Shown piece after piece: positions 21,451-31,990 of a stretch of 64,000 nt of DNA. Source of the DNA: Gossypium raimondii (taxonomy: Eukaryota > Streptophyta > Magnoliopsida > Malvales > Malvaceae); the NCBI RefSeq assembly GCF_025698545.1, contig NC_068577.1, positions 46,083,250 to 46,147,249 of the forward strand. Direction: 5' to 3'. The notes below the pieces were generated by a model. It searched no databases, was not told where the DNA came from, and saw only the letters and a list, made by a program, of their open reading frames with translations. The stretch's first letter is position 1. Every line of letters begins with the position of its first letter. The position numbers and the translations under genes were made by a program.

Positions 21451-22335
21451 TAGTATAATCTGCAGCTATAGCAACAAAAGGAAAGGACCCCAAAAAGATT
21501 GTGATTAAAATCAAACAGTCCCTCCTTTCATCTGAAATAAAAATAAAAAAAATTTAATATAAAATATTAAGTTATAAATTCCATTTTATTTTTTGTTTTA
21601 CCAATCCATTTTCAAGAACAATGGAGGATAACATTCAATTCAAATCCCAAATCTTTCACTATAGCACCAATATTTACTTAAACCCATTTCTCGAATCCAC
21701 CATTTCCCTTCCCATTTTCATTGTTTCTCCTTTGCTTTCACCCAAAACCCAGATCCAAAAACCAATTATTTACGCATGTAATAGTCTGATTTCAGTGGTT
21801 TTCAAAACGATGGTTTCTGACAAGGGAGTCGGTAAATATTATTAATTTAATATTTATGAACATTTAGTAAAGTCATATTAAACTTTAGCTAGGAAATTAA
21901 CTTCTGATGTTGCCTGACAGATCAGTAGCACCATTAAAAAATATATTTTTTTTCTTTTTTAACTCAAAATACTCGTATTTCTTGCAAGTATTTTTAAAAA
22001 AATACATATCGATACCGCCTGACACAGTGGCGGTACAAAAAAATATTTTTTTATATAACTTGTAATGATTGGGGGGAATTTGGGGGTGTTGCTTGACACT
22101 TCAGTGGCATCGGTTGTGCACTGTTCATTTGGCCTATTTTTGTAAACAATTTGTCGTGTGCCTATTTTGGTAATTAATTTTTTTTCTGCATTATTAGTGT
22201 AAAAAAGCCAGAAAAATCGAACTTTAACTCCTTAAAAATCATAAAATTTTAATTTAATTATTTAAAAAAATTATAAAGATATAAGTGAACTTACATTTTA
22301 GCTCTTATAAAAATATATAACTTAAGTTCAACCTA

Positions 22336-22990
22336 GAGGTGCTCATGAGTCAAGCCAGGCCGAGTTTGGATCAGACCCGTGCAAGGCATTTAGACCAATT
22401 TTCTAAGCTTGGGTCCAACCCGAAAAATGACTTACTTTTTTACCCAAGCCTAGCCCAATTTAAGAAAGGTAAACCCGAGCTCGACCAACCCACTCATATT
22501 TAATTTTTTTTAGATTAGTTTTTATTTAAAATAATTTTTTAAAAAATATAATACACTAAATGTACTAAAAAACGCTAAAATAAAAATTTTCTAATACATT
22601 AAAAAGTATTTATATTAAAAAACACTACCATAAATATAATACATATTTTATTATATTAAAAATAAAAATAAAAATAATAAATATTTTATTGTATTAAATA
22701 TAATTTTTAAAATTTTATATTTCGAATTGGGTAAGCTTTGTTTAGGTTTGGATAATAAATTTAATTGTTATTGGGTTAGTGATTTAATATATATAATTGA
22801 TATAATATTTTTATGACATAATATATTTGGGTTGGGCTGGATTCGGGACAAAAAATTTTGCCCAAGACTCAATTCATATAAAATGCAGGCCTTAAAATTT
22901 ACCCAAATCATTTCAAACCTCATATTTTTATCTAAACCTTCCTATTTTTTAAATAAATATTTAGACCTAAACAAGTAGCTTCAACCATTA
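22336..22990 (+). repeat. Dispersed AT-rich repeat family, copy 2
   Basis: It begins GAGGTGCTCATGAGTCAAGC and shares a series of blocks with 41093-41790, such as GGCATTTAGACCAATTTT, CCCAATTTAAGAAAGGTAAA and ATTGTTATTGGGTTAGTGAT. Copy 1 (17660-18235) is inverted. The start resembles the inverted end of copy 3 (CCCATGAGCAG), which suggests a TIR-bearing MITE, but I see no target duplication. No coding content. Confidence 0.7.
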
Positions 22991-23262
22991 ACAGGTGTAA
23001 TTCAACCATCCAAAAAAATTTATCACGAAACAGTTATATAAGTTGACAGTCATCTACTTTTGTAAATCAATTGAAAATGTAAAAGAAAAATACTCTCCCA
23101 AACACTCCACTCACATCAACAAATATAATATTTTATCAATACATAAAGTTATGATGTTATTCATATTATCAAAATATATCCTTGCTTATAATATGTGTAA
23201 AAGATTGTAACACTGATGAATTTTATAAAATTTTAAAATTTTGTGAACATAAAAATATAATG
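22991..23262. other. Spacer, no gene seen
   Basis: AT-rich sequence without a frame or repeat border that I recognise. It ends at the left copy of TACAA (23263-23267), the target duplication of the adjoining copia element. Confidence 0.5.
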
Positions 23263-23267
23263 TACAA

Positions 23268-23693
23268 TTTAGGGATAGATCCGATTAACTAACGAACAAG
23301 TAATAATAATAGAAGAAATTGAGAATTGAACACACAAATTTAACGTATAAAAACCCCTCCAAAGAGGATAAAAAACCACGGGTAAAGATAATTTTACTAT
23401 AATGGTAAAAGAACGAAGAGTACAAAGATGGAGATAAAAACTAAACCCCGAAATTCAAAAAAACAAAGAACCCTTAAAACGTAAACACAAAAATTCTCCA
23501 AAAGTGTTATTAGTTCTAATCTCTAATGGATGTATTTTATAAGGTTGTAAAAGAACCTATTTATAGGCTAAATTTATAGGTCAAATAATAATAAAATAAT
23601 CTAGACTAATTAGAGTTTGATTTAAACAAATAAACAAAGTTTAACTGGAAGATTATTTCTCAAATTTGACCGAAATATGTGTCATATTCAACA
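23268..23693 (-). repeat. Left LTR (3' LTR of the minus-strand copia element)
   Basis: It aligns with 25215-25641 along its whole length. The plus-strand left end has decayed from TGTTGGGG to TTTAGGG, while the right end still reads ATTCAACA. On the minus strand this is the 3' LTR, just after the purine tract. Confidence 0.9.
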
Positions 23694-23751
23694 AATCTCC
23701 ACATTGACTCATATTTCCACAATGTCATCTTTACCATAGCGCGCCACAGGC

Positions 23752-25140
23752 CTATCTTGAACTATACAGGGAATTAACTGAGTCGAATCTTTGCTTAGAA
23801 ACTGGAAGACTTTTAGCCTTCAACTTGTACACTGCCAAATCAAAACTAACCCGGGTTTGATTTTTACGAACATAGTGCCTTAACTTTTCAAAATATGCAT
23901 CCAAAAGAGAACCTCTCTTTAACGAAACGGTCATACATTTTTCCCTCCTATGACCAAGTTACCTCCGCTCCACACGAATTAACTTCGACTCCGTAACAGA
24001 CGAAGGACGTCCGATTTCATCGATCACTGTAGAACCTTACAGAATATAAAGACTACCGATTTTTTTACCTTTTAACAAAATGAGAGCTCTACGAGACACC
24101 TTAATGTCACTCAACTCGATGTTGATTCTGTAACCTTTCGAGTCTAAAATACTCAAGGAGATGACATTCTTTAGTAACTCAGGTACATACCTGACAGCTA
24201 AGAGTGTTCTAATCGTCCCATCGTGCGTCCTAATTTTAACAGTATCAATATCAATTACCTTACTTGATGAATCGTTTCTCATATGCACAACTCCACCTTC
24301 AACCGAACTGTATGCGAAGAATCATTCTCTATTAGAACACATGTGGAAATAACATCCCGAATCTAGGATTCACTTGGACGTAAGCTCGGAGCTTTCGCTC
24401 ATTGACACTAACAAGAAATCATCATCGCTTTCATCGGCCAAATTAGCACCAGCTACATCTTCCTCATTACTCTCAACAACCCTTTTATTTTACAGTTTAC
24501 AACAATATGCTTTGATGTGACCTAACTTCTTACAATAGCGACACCTTTTGTCTTGCTTCTTTGATCCTACCAAAACGGAAGCTTGCCTATCTGCCTTGCT
24601 ATCTGAACCAAACTAATTTTCGAGTGTCTTTACTCAACAAATGACCCTTCACATCCTTGAAAGGGAGTTTGTCTTTGCCATAAATCAGGGTCTCCCTAAA
24701 AGACTTGTATGAAGGGGGTAAAGAACAGAATAATAACATAGTCTGATCTTCATCATCAATCTGAACCTCAACATTATTAAAATCATTGAAAAGGGTAATA
24801 AACTGACTGATGTGATCTCTAAGAAGCTCACATTCATTCTTGCAAAACATAAATAGACGTTGTTTCAACACTAAATGGTTATCTAGAGACTTAGTCGCAT
24901 AAAGAGTTTCTAACCTTTTTCACAAGGCAGATGAGATCTTCTCCATCAATACCTCTTGCAATACCCTTTTCGTGAGGCACAATTGGATTGCAGACAATTC
25001 CTTTTCATCAAGCTCTTCCCATTCTAACTGATTTAGATTCTCGGGCTTTTTCCCGGTAACGACCTTTTTCAGGCTATCTGAACTAAAATTACCATCATCC
25101 GAACTTGCCACAGATTGAAATTCGTGACACTATCGAACTT
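23752..25140 (-). pseudogene. Copia gag and protease remnant
   Basis: Minus-strand frames read, from right to left, LKKVVTGKKPENLNQLEWEE (about 25070) and then HLVLKQRLFMFCKNECELL and SLPPSYKSFRETLIYGKDKL (24880-24660), the UBN2-type gag domain of copia elements. A CCHC zinc knuckle CRYCKKLGHIKAYC near 24545-24505 keeps all four ligands. The protease motif reads DSGCYFHMC near 24370-24343, close to the usual DSG-A/C-x-H form. After it comes VVHMRNDSSSKVIDIDTVKI and the rest of the protease region to 24037, then a pre-integrase trace around 23950 and a last open piece to 23752. Stops and frameshifts separate the pieces. Confidence 0.85.
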
Positions 25141-25200
25141 CTCAAAGTCAAATCTTGTTGTTGTCATCTCTGAATGGGCTGATCTACGAAATTTAAACTA

Positions 25201-25212
25201 GCTCTGATACCA
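25201..25212 (-). promoter_or_regulatory. Primer-binding site, initiator Met tRNA type
   Basis: On the minus strand the 12 bases read TGGTATCAGAGC, the standard match to the 3' end of plant initiator methionine tRNA. They lie two bases inside the 5' LTR of the copia element, as expected for priming of minus-strand DNA synthesis. Confidence 0.9.
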
Positions 25213-25214
25213 CT

Positions 25215-25641
25215 TGTTGGGGATCTACCAGATTAAGTAACAAACAAGTAAAAATAGCGAAAGAAATTGAGAAATTGAACACACAAATTTAACGTGGAAA
25301 AACTCATCCAAAGAGGATAAAAAATCACGGGTAAAGATAATTTTATTATAATGGCAAAAGAATGAAGAGTACAAAGATGGAGATAAAAACTAAACTCCAA
25401 AACCCGAAAAATAAAGAACACTCAAAACGTAAACAAAAAAAATCTCCAAAAGTGTTATGAGTTCTAATATCTAATGAGTGTATTTTCTAAGGTTATAAAA
25501 GAACCTATTTATAGACTAAATTCATAGGTCAAATAATAAAAAAAATAATCTAGACTAATCGAGTTTGATTGAAATAAATAAACAAAGTTTAACTAAAAGA
25601 TTATTTCTCAAATTTGATTGAAATAGGAGTCATACTCAACA
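25215..25641 (-). repeat. Right LTR (5' LTR of the minus-strand copia element)
   Basis: The plus strand starts TGTTGGGGATCTACC and ends CATACTCAACA, so both TG...CA ends are intact. It drives the element leftward. Its 427 bp match 23268-23693 with scattered differences and small indels, which points to an old insertion. Confidence 0.92.
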
Positions 25642-25829
25642 TACAAATTTAATCATTTATGTTTATTTATTTAAAATTATGCTTTGATCATTAAATTTTA
25701 AAATTTATTATATAATTATTAACATTATTGGTTAATTATCTTATAGTCATTGATGGTGTAGCAATAAACTAACATTTGAGAAAAAAAAACAAATCCAACA
25801 ACCCCCATAAATATAAGTCTGTCTTTTCA

Positions 25830-27834
25830 GTCATATGGGGAACAAACAAACAACTATAAAGAAACAAACAAGAAATAGCAAGGATAAAAACAAAAACCAA
25901 AGAAAAGAATAAAAACTCCCTCGGAGCAGAGGAAAATGATTCATCAGCAGAAGGAGACCTTCCATCTTCTCCTCCAAATAGAAATCATCCAAACCTAGAA
26001 CTTCGATCGTATTCCAGTCAAGAGGTCGCAAGCAATCGTCGAATCAAGTCCCTTCAGGAAGCTGTAATGACCGTCGATCTTTGTCAACCATCTCAACAGT
26101 TTTATGAGGTACATCTTCAAACTAAAAATGAGAGTTGCCCAGCTTAAAACCATTTTTAGCAATTGTATGAGCAATAGTATTTGAATCTCGATTTGCATGT
26201 TGAAATAAAACATAAATAAAATTAAGGGTCATCACTCTAATATTTTCAATAAAAATTCCAATCACAGATCTATTCGTGATCCCTCTACGAGCCTTCATTA
26301 TAGTTATTCTAGAGTCCCTCTCAATCACCACCTATGAGAACCCCATTTCCTTAGCAAAGGTTAAGGCTTGAAGACATGCCAAAGCCTCAGACAAAAAAGA
26401 ATCTACAACGTTACTATTCAGAATCGACCCACTTCCCATAACCAGCCCTAAATTATTTCTGATGACGAAACTTGAGCAAGACTGATGTAGATTTTGTTTA
26501 AATGTTGCATCGAAATTAATCTTTACAACCGCGCTTTCAGGGGGTAACCACTTGGACGACATGGATCTCTGCTTTTTAGGTAATCTCTCTTTAATCACTG
26601 AACTCTCCATTATAAAGCTCTCAATTTTTGTTCTTATCTCCTGAACTGATTGTTGTTTACCCTCCATCACAAATTGATTGCGAGCATGCCACAACAGCTA
26701 CATCGTAGTCAGAATTTTACTACAGCCAATAACATCATTCGTCTGAAAAATATAAGCTATCTAATCCCACAAACTATCACAATAAGGATCTGTTACCTAG
26801 TGTAAACCCAATTGACCCTATACTTCATTTGCAAGTCCATACTTCAAAATGGCATGCATGGCTGATTTTGGAAACGAGCCATACCTTAGACATAAAGGAG
26901 AAGGCACAATTTGCCTATTGTATAGGATATAGGCAGTAGGAATCATATTGTGTAATAGTCTCCAAATAGTGATTTTAATTTTAGAAGGGATGTCTAGGAG
27001 CCATAATTTTTTGTAAACTGCACTGTAATCTTGGGAGCTTTCCTCAACCACTACGGATAAAATAGTCGCCGAATCTATCACCCCTCCAAACAATCATGGC
27101 TTCGTCAACTGAGCGGGAGAGAGGGATACACTTGATGGCCTCAGCTTCCTCCAAAGTAAACACAGTGGTAATGACTTCCTCTTTCCAACTTGAGTTGTGA
27201 TCTATTAAGTCTGCTACCATAGAAACTATATTATTAACCACTGTGTTACTAATTCCCCTCGCCTATATAAGAAGCCAACTATCTCTCCATATCAAGTTAT
27301 TTATACCCAAGCCCACTCTCCAGCCCACACCATCTTCTAAAACCTTTCTAGTTGCAAAAATACCACGCCATACATATGATGGGTTTGTTCCCAAATGAGC
27401 AGAGCAGAAGCTTATATGCGAGAAATATTTAGCTTTAAAGATACAGGCAACTAAAGAATCTGGTTTAACTATAAATCGGCAACCCTGCTTCACCAAAATG
27501 GTGATATTAAACTTACAGAGGTCACGAAAACCCATTCCCTCTTGATCTTTAGGTTTACTTAATTCAGACCAACTACACCAATGCATACCCTTACGAACAA
27601 CGTTTTTCTGCTACCAAAACGTATTCATAATTCTTTCTAATTTGTGATAAAGAGTTTTGGGAAGTTAAAAGTAGGACATAGAATAGATAGGCAAAGCCTG
27701 TAACACTGACTTAATATAGACCTCTTTCCCTCATTGGGAGAGATAACGATTAGCCCAAATATTAACTTTAATAGGCATCCTGTCACAGAGATGAGAGAAA
27801 ACTTCTTTTTTACTTCTTCCAACCAGTGTTGGAA
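25830..27834 (-). pseudogene. L1-type LINE fragment: RT end, linker and RNase H
   Basis: Reading leftward from 27834 the frames give the C-terminal part of a plant L1 reverse transcriptase (EVKKKFSLI, then NEGKRSILSQCYRLCLSI). Next comes GMHWCSWSELSKPKDQEGMG with GFRDLCKFNITILVKQG (27590-27480) and SYVWRGIFATRKVLEDGVGW. A zinc-binding-type linker around 27090-26820 includes KITIWRLLHNMIPTAYIL. An RNase H domain follows near 26560-26100 (VKINFDATFKQNLHQSCSSF, HANRDSNTIAHTIAKNG). All parts are separated by stops. The 5' part of the LINE is missing, as usual for 5'-truncated copies. I did not find a clear tail or target duplication at the left end. Confidence 0.82.
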
Positions 27835-27835
27835 G

Positions 27836-28085
27836 CAATCCCAATGTGTGCGATGTCATGTTTTCTTTTACCTAGTTCATTGTGTAGAGAACTAAAAGCA
27901 GTGATTGCACGATTCTAGTGATAGAAAAAAGCTGGAAAGATTGGGTTGCATTGGTGCTCTTGGAAATCCTTATGTATTTCAAAGAATGAAGACGGTATAG
28001 GTTTCCGAGATTTATCAAAATCTAACATTGCATTGTTAGCAAAGTAAAGTTGGAGACTGATGGCGAATCCTACTTCCCTAATGGC
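27836..28085 (+). pseudogene. LINE fragment in the opposite orientation
   Basis: The plus-strand reading gives LPSSLCRELKAVIARF, then KIGLHWCSWKSLCISKNEDG and IGFRDLSKSNIALLAK. This is the same RT-to-linker stretch that the neighbouring minus-strand LINE reads at 27590-27480. The two fragments therefore meet head to head at about 27835 and come from different copies. The piece ends abruptly near 28085 in an AT-rich tract. Confidence 0.75.
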
Positions 28086-28451
28086 GAGACTATTTTTTAA
28101 AATTTAAAAATTCAAAAAATAAAACTATTTTTAAAATTTTAAAATCATTAAAAATATTTAAAATTATAAATTTTTTAAATTTAAAAAATTAATTAAATGT
28201 TAATGTGTTATCTACGTGCAATCCACATGTATGTCACATCAACAAAGTTAACAAACATTAACATTTTCATCCATTTTGATGTGATTTGACAAAAATACAA
28301 GTTCAATGGCTAAAAAGACAAAAAAAATTAACGAAAATCTAAAATAACTTTTTATAAAATTGAAGAGTCAAATAAATTACTATGAACTAACTACTTATCA
28401 CGTTGACTACAATAATAATTTTCAAAAAGGTTAGTATTACTGTAGACTAAT
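28086..28451. other. AT-rich spacer, no gene seen
   Basis: No frame or element border is clear. Near 28437 the phrase ATTACTGTAGACTA resembles ATTACTTACACTA after the LINE at 40507, which may be a decayed target duplication of that LINE. Confidence 0.45.
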
Positions 28452-28463
28452 TTTCAATAATAA

Positions 28464-29155
28464 TGGATAACATCCTCATTACGTAGGAATCCATTCACTC
28501 TATGAGAGGCAATAATAATAAGAAATCTTGGATGACCATTAAAATCGATTTGGAGAAAGCTTATGATTGAGTGCGTTGGGACTTTACCGGTGCCTTGCTT
28601 AGAGTTGTTGGTATTTCGGACTTTCTGAGGAAGGTTATTATGTCTGCAATATTGACCTCCACCATATAAGTTCTACAAAATGAGGTTCCAACACAAAAGT
28701 TCAGGCCGACTAGGGGGATCTGTTAGGGATGTCCTTTATCCTCGTATTTATTTATTTTGTGTATGGAACAGCTTGGACATAGTTTCCACTCGACAATTTT
28801 GAATGGCCAGTGGCATCCTATCAGATTGTTTAGAGTAAGGCTGGAGTTGTCGCATGTTTTCTTTACTGACGATTTGGTTATTTTTAGTAGAACGAATTTG
28901 AAGCATGCCCAACTTCTTAAAGAGATTTTGGATTGTTTTTGTGATCTTTTTTTGGTCATCATATTAACGCAAGGAAGACAAATATTTTTTTCTCGAAAGA
29001 AGTTGATGAAGCTCTAGGGATGGAATGAGTAGTCTGCTTGGTTTCTAAAGAGTGGAAAATATCGGTTCGTACCTAGGTGTTCCTCTTTTTCACTAGTCAC
29101 CAATAGCACCCTTAGATTTGTGGTGGATACAGTTCATGGAAAGCTACGTAGTTAG
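28464..29155 (+). pseudogene. LINE reverse transcriptase, first part
   Basis: Frames read ESIHSMRGNNNKKSWMTIK, then IDLEKAYD at about 28535-28570 and GCPLSSYLFILCMEQLGHSF around 28730. The catalytic motif is FFTDDLVIFSRT near 28860-28895, a variant of the FADD box of plant L1 RT. It ends with YLGVPLF near 29070 and VHGKLRS, where the gypsy element is inserted. Several stops are present, for example after KAYD, where Arg would be expected. Confidence 0.85.
29151..29155 (+). repeat. Target-site duplication GTTAG, left copy
   Basis: GTTAG at 29151-29155 is repeated at 36621-36625 on the far side of the gypsy element. Both copies fit the interrupted LINE frame, which proves that the gypsy element inserted into the LINE. 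Confidence 0.95.
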
Positions 29156-29759
29156 TGTACAAGCCCAATTTAGCCAGGGCTCAGTGCACTCAAAACAGAC
29201 AAGAAAAGAAACTAAAAATAATAAACTGACCAGCCCAAACAAAACCCACCTAAAACCTACCCAAAACCAAATACCCAAAAGACCCAATTACAAGCCCAAA
29301 CACCCTGGCCCAACGAGCTAAACTAACCCAAAGACCAATCAGCAATAAAAACCCTAGGTACGTAGCACTTAGGTCTTCTGACTACTGCCACCGCCCTTGT
29401 CGCATCACCTCTGCCACCGACCCACCACCCCCACTTGCCCACATGCGCCATCGAGTGCCTGCAAAACAATAAAAGAGACAACAGTAGAAAGAAAAAAGGG
29501 AATCGGCTATAAAAGTCGAACCCTCCTGTAATTTTTTCTTCTTCTCCTAGTTTTTGTACGAACATTTTCAGAAATAATAAGGCAAAAAAAATAGACTCAG
29601 AGTGATTTCTTCGTTTCTTTTCGAATATAGATCTATTTTATTTTATCTTTTTGATTTTTTTTCGTACGTGTATAAACGAGTAAAAAGGAGAGTTTTTTTT
29701 ACCTATTTGATGACTCTGGGATACTTGGAGTAGTTGGAGGGCGATTCGGCGAAAAAAGG
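29156..29759 (+). repeat. Truncated 5' LTR of the Tat element
   Basis: It matches 33966-34570 closely, including the GCCACCGACCCACCAC block and the TATAAAAGTCGAACCCT promoter-like block (near 29508 and 34318). After GAAAAAAGG (29759) the match stops and pol sequence begins, so the deletion junction lies here. Confidence 0.9.
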
Positions 29760-31990
29760 CGAATATAGACCCAATGCTCCAGTTTTGGCACCACTTAGTC
29801 CAGATAAACCACTAATCCTGTATTTAACAGTGTTTGACCACTCCATGGGATGTGTGCTACGTCAGCATGACGAAACTAGGAGGAAGGAAAAAGTGATATA
29901 CTATCCCAGTAAGAAATTTACTGACTGTGAAATGAGATACTCGCCCATTGAAAAATTATGTTGTGCCTTGGTCTGGACGACACGGAGATTGAGGTAATAC
30001 ATGCTCTATCATACGACTTGGTTAATTTCAAACTTGGACCCTCTAAAGTATATGATGGAGTCAACTGCATTGAATGGGAGGATGGCTAGGTGGTAGATCC
30101 TGCTATTCGAGTTTGATGTAGCCTACGTAAATCAGAAGGTTGTCAAAGGGAGCGCGATAGCAGAATTTTTGGCTAGCAGAGCTTTAAAAGACTATGAACC
30201 TCTGAATTTTGATTTCCCGAATGAAGATTGGATGTATGTGGCAACTGCTGAAGAGGATTCTCAGGAAAATCATCATTGGAAGCTAAACTTTGACGGAGCT
30301 TCAAATGCTGTAGGTAATGGAATTGGGGCAGTCCTTGTGTCCCCTAATGGAGATCATTATCCTTTTACCAGTAAATTGGATTTTAATTGCACCAATAACA
30401 TGGCTGAATATGAAGCTTGTATTATCGGTATCCGGGCAGCCAAAGAGCGAACAATTAAGATACTAGAAGTATACGGAAGACTCTGCATTCGTAATATACC
30501 AGCTCCAAGGGGAATAGGAAACTAGAGAGCCAAAGTTAATCTGCTATCAAAAATTGGTTCTGGAATTGATCAAGGAGTTTGACAGTATCACTTTTCGTTA
30601 TCTCCCACGAGACGAAAATCAGATGGCTGATGCTTTAGCCACTTTAGCCTCTATGATCCAAGTGAACAAATCAAAAGACATGAAGCCTATTCAAATCAGT
30701 ATTTATGAGACTCCGACTCCTTGCTATAATATTGAGGAAGAGGAAAACGATGACCATCCATGGTATCAAGACATACTGCGATATATCAAGAATCGTGAGT
30801 ACCCCGGCCATGCGACAGAGAGTGATAAGAGGACGTTGAGGAGACTGGCCATTGATTATGTCCTAGATTGAGAGATTTTGTATAAGAAAGGAAATGATCA
30901 AGTATTGTTGAGATACGTGGATGCTGTGGAGGCCGAGAAAATCTTGGAAGAAGTCCATGAAGGTATTTGTGGAACACATGCCAATGGCTTCACAATGGCC
31001 AGACAGATTATAAGATTCGGGTATTATTGGTCCACCATGGAAAAAGATTGCATTAATTATGCCAAGAAATGCCATAAATGCCAAATTTATGGCGATAAAA
31101 TACACGCACCTCCTTCACATCTTCACGTTATGACTTCTCCATGTGGGGATGGATGTCATCGGTCCAATATCACCGAAGGCTTCTAATGGGCACTATTTTA
31201 TCTTTGTGGTTATTAACTATTTCACTAAGTGGGCGTAAGCCGCTTCATATGCTAACGTCACAAAGTCAGCAGTAAGTTTTTGAAAAAGAAAATTATATGT
31301 CGATATGAGACACCTGAAAGAATTATATCTGACAATGCACTGAATTTAAACAACGGCTTAATAGCAGAAGTTTGTAGTCAGTTCAAGATTAGGCACCATA
31401 ATTTGTCACCATCTCGCCCAAAAATGAATGGTTCCGTGGAAGCAGCTAACAAAAATATCAAGAAAATTGTAGGAAAAATGACTGAAACCTACAATGACTG
31501 GCATGAGAAATTACCTTTTGCTTTCCTCGCATATCGAACATCTATTAGGACTTCTACTGGGGCAATACATTTTTCTCTGGTTTATGGGATGTAGGCAGTT
31601 TTACCCATTGAAGTTGAAATCCCTTCTCTCCGAGTTTTAGCCGAACTAAAGTTAGATAAGGGTGAATAGATTCAATCTCGATATGATCAGTTGAACCTGA
31701 TAGAAGAAAAGATGCTAAAAGCTATTCGTCACGGTCAGATGTATCATAAATGAATGACGCGAGCCTATAACAAGAAGGTTCGTCCCATAGAATTTCATGA
31801 AGGGGACCTGGTGTTGAAAAAGGTCCTTCCTCTACAAAAGGACTTTAGAGATAGGTGGATGTCGAATTGGGAATGACCTTATGTTGTAAAAAAGGTCTTT
31901 TCTAGAGGAGCTTTAATCTTGAGTGAGATGGATGGTAAAAACCTACCAAATCCGGTAAACTCAGACGTAGATAAGAAATACTTCACCTGA
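29760..31990 (+). pseudogene. Tat-type pol remnant: RNase H, second RNase H, integrase
   Basis: The first RNase H reads LILYLTVFDHSMGCVLRQHD, then KVIYYPSKKFTDCEMRYSPI (about 29805-29955). A second, archaeal-type RNase H near 30270-30475 reads WKLNFDGASNAVGNGIGAVL, then NNMAEYEACIIGIRAAKE, with its Asp and Glu in place. It is followed by YLPRDENQMADALATLASM at 30598-30655. Integrase begins near 30920 with an HHCC finger (EVHEGICGTHANGF, then CINYAKKCHKCQIYGD), continues through SDNALNLNNGLIAEVC at 31318-31370 and shows GSVEAANKNIKKIVGKM near 31430, including the catalytic Glu. The C-terminal region runs to about 31990. Stops occur throughout. Confidence 0.9.

Larger units (their letters stand above)
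18931..22221. mobile_element. Long-TIR element holding a MITE and a DUF26 fragment
   Basis: The left stretch 18931-19170 and the right stretch 21920-22221 are inverted repeats of each other. Both read TTCGATT..., then AATAATG, CAAAA-AGGCA-like sequence, ACAAATT, TTGCACA, TCATTACAAGTTATATAA, ATATGTATTTTTTT, ATGAGTATTTT and AATGGTGCTAC. The left arm lacks about 40 bp present in the right arm. I could not find a target duplication, so the exact ends are uncertain. The interior holds an unrecognised frame, a MITE (19582-20141) and part of a DUF26 gene. It could be a non-autonomous MULE- or Pack-type element; the superfamily is inference. Confidence 0.6.
23268..25641 (-). mobile_element. Internally deleted Ty1/copia element
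   Basis: Two LTRs of about 427 bp (23268-23693 and 25215-25641) flank a 1.5 kb interior. TACAA stands on both sides (23263-23267 and 25642-25646). Read on the minus strand, a perfect 12-base match to the initiator-Met primer site (TGGTATCAGAGC, 25212-25201) follows the right LTR after two bases, and a purine-rich GTGGAGATT precedes the left LTR. Gag, zinc knuckle and protease traces are present, followed by a piece of the pre-integrase region; the integrase core, RT and RNase H are missing. The element keeps the signals needed for packaging and priming but not the enzymes. Confidence 0.92.

Noticed and set aside
29323..29565. Antisense frame in the truncated gypsy LTR
   Set aside because: It lies wholly in the LTR. 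A related frame is seen in the 3' LTR copy, as expected for repeated DNA.
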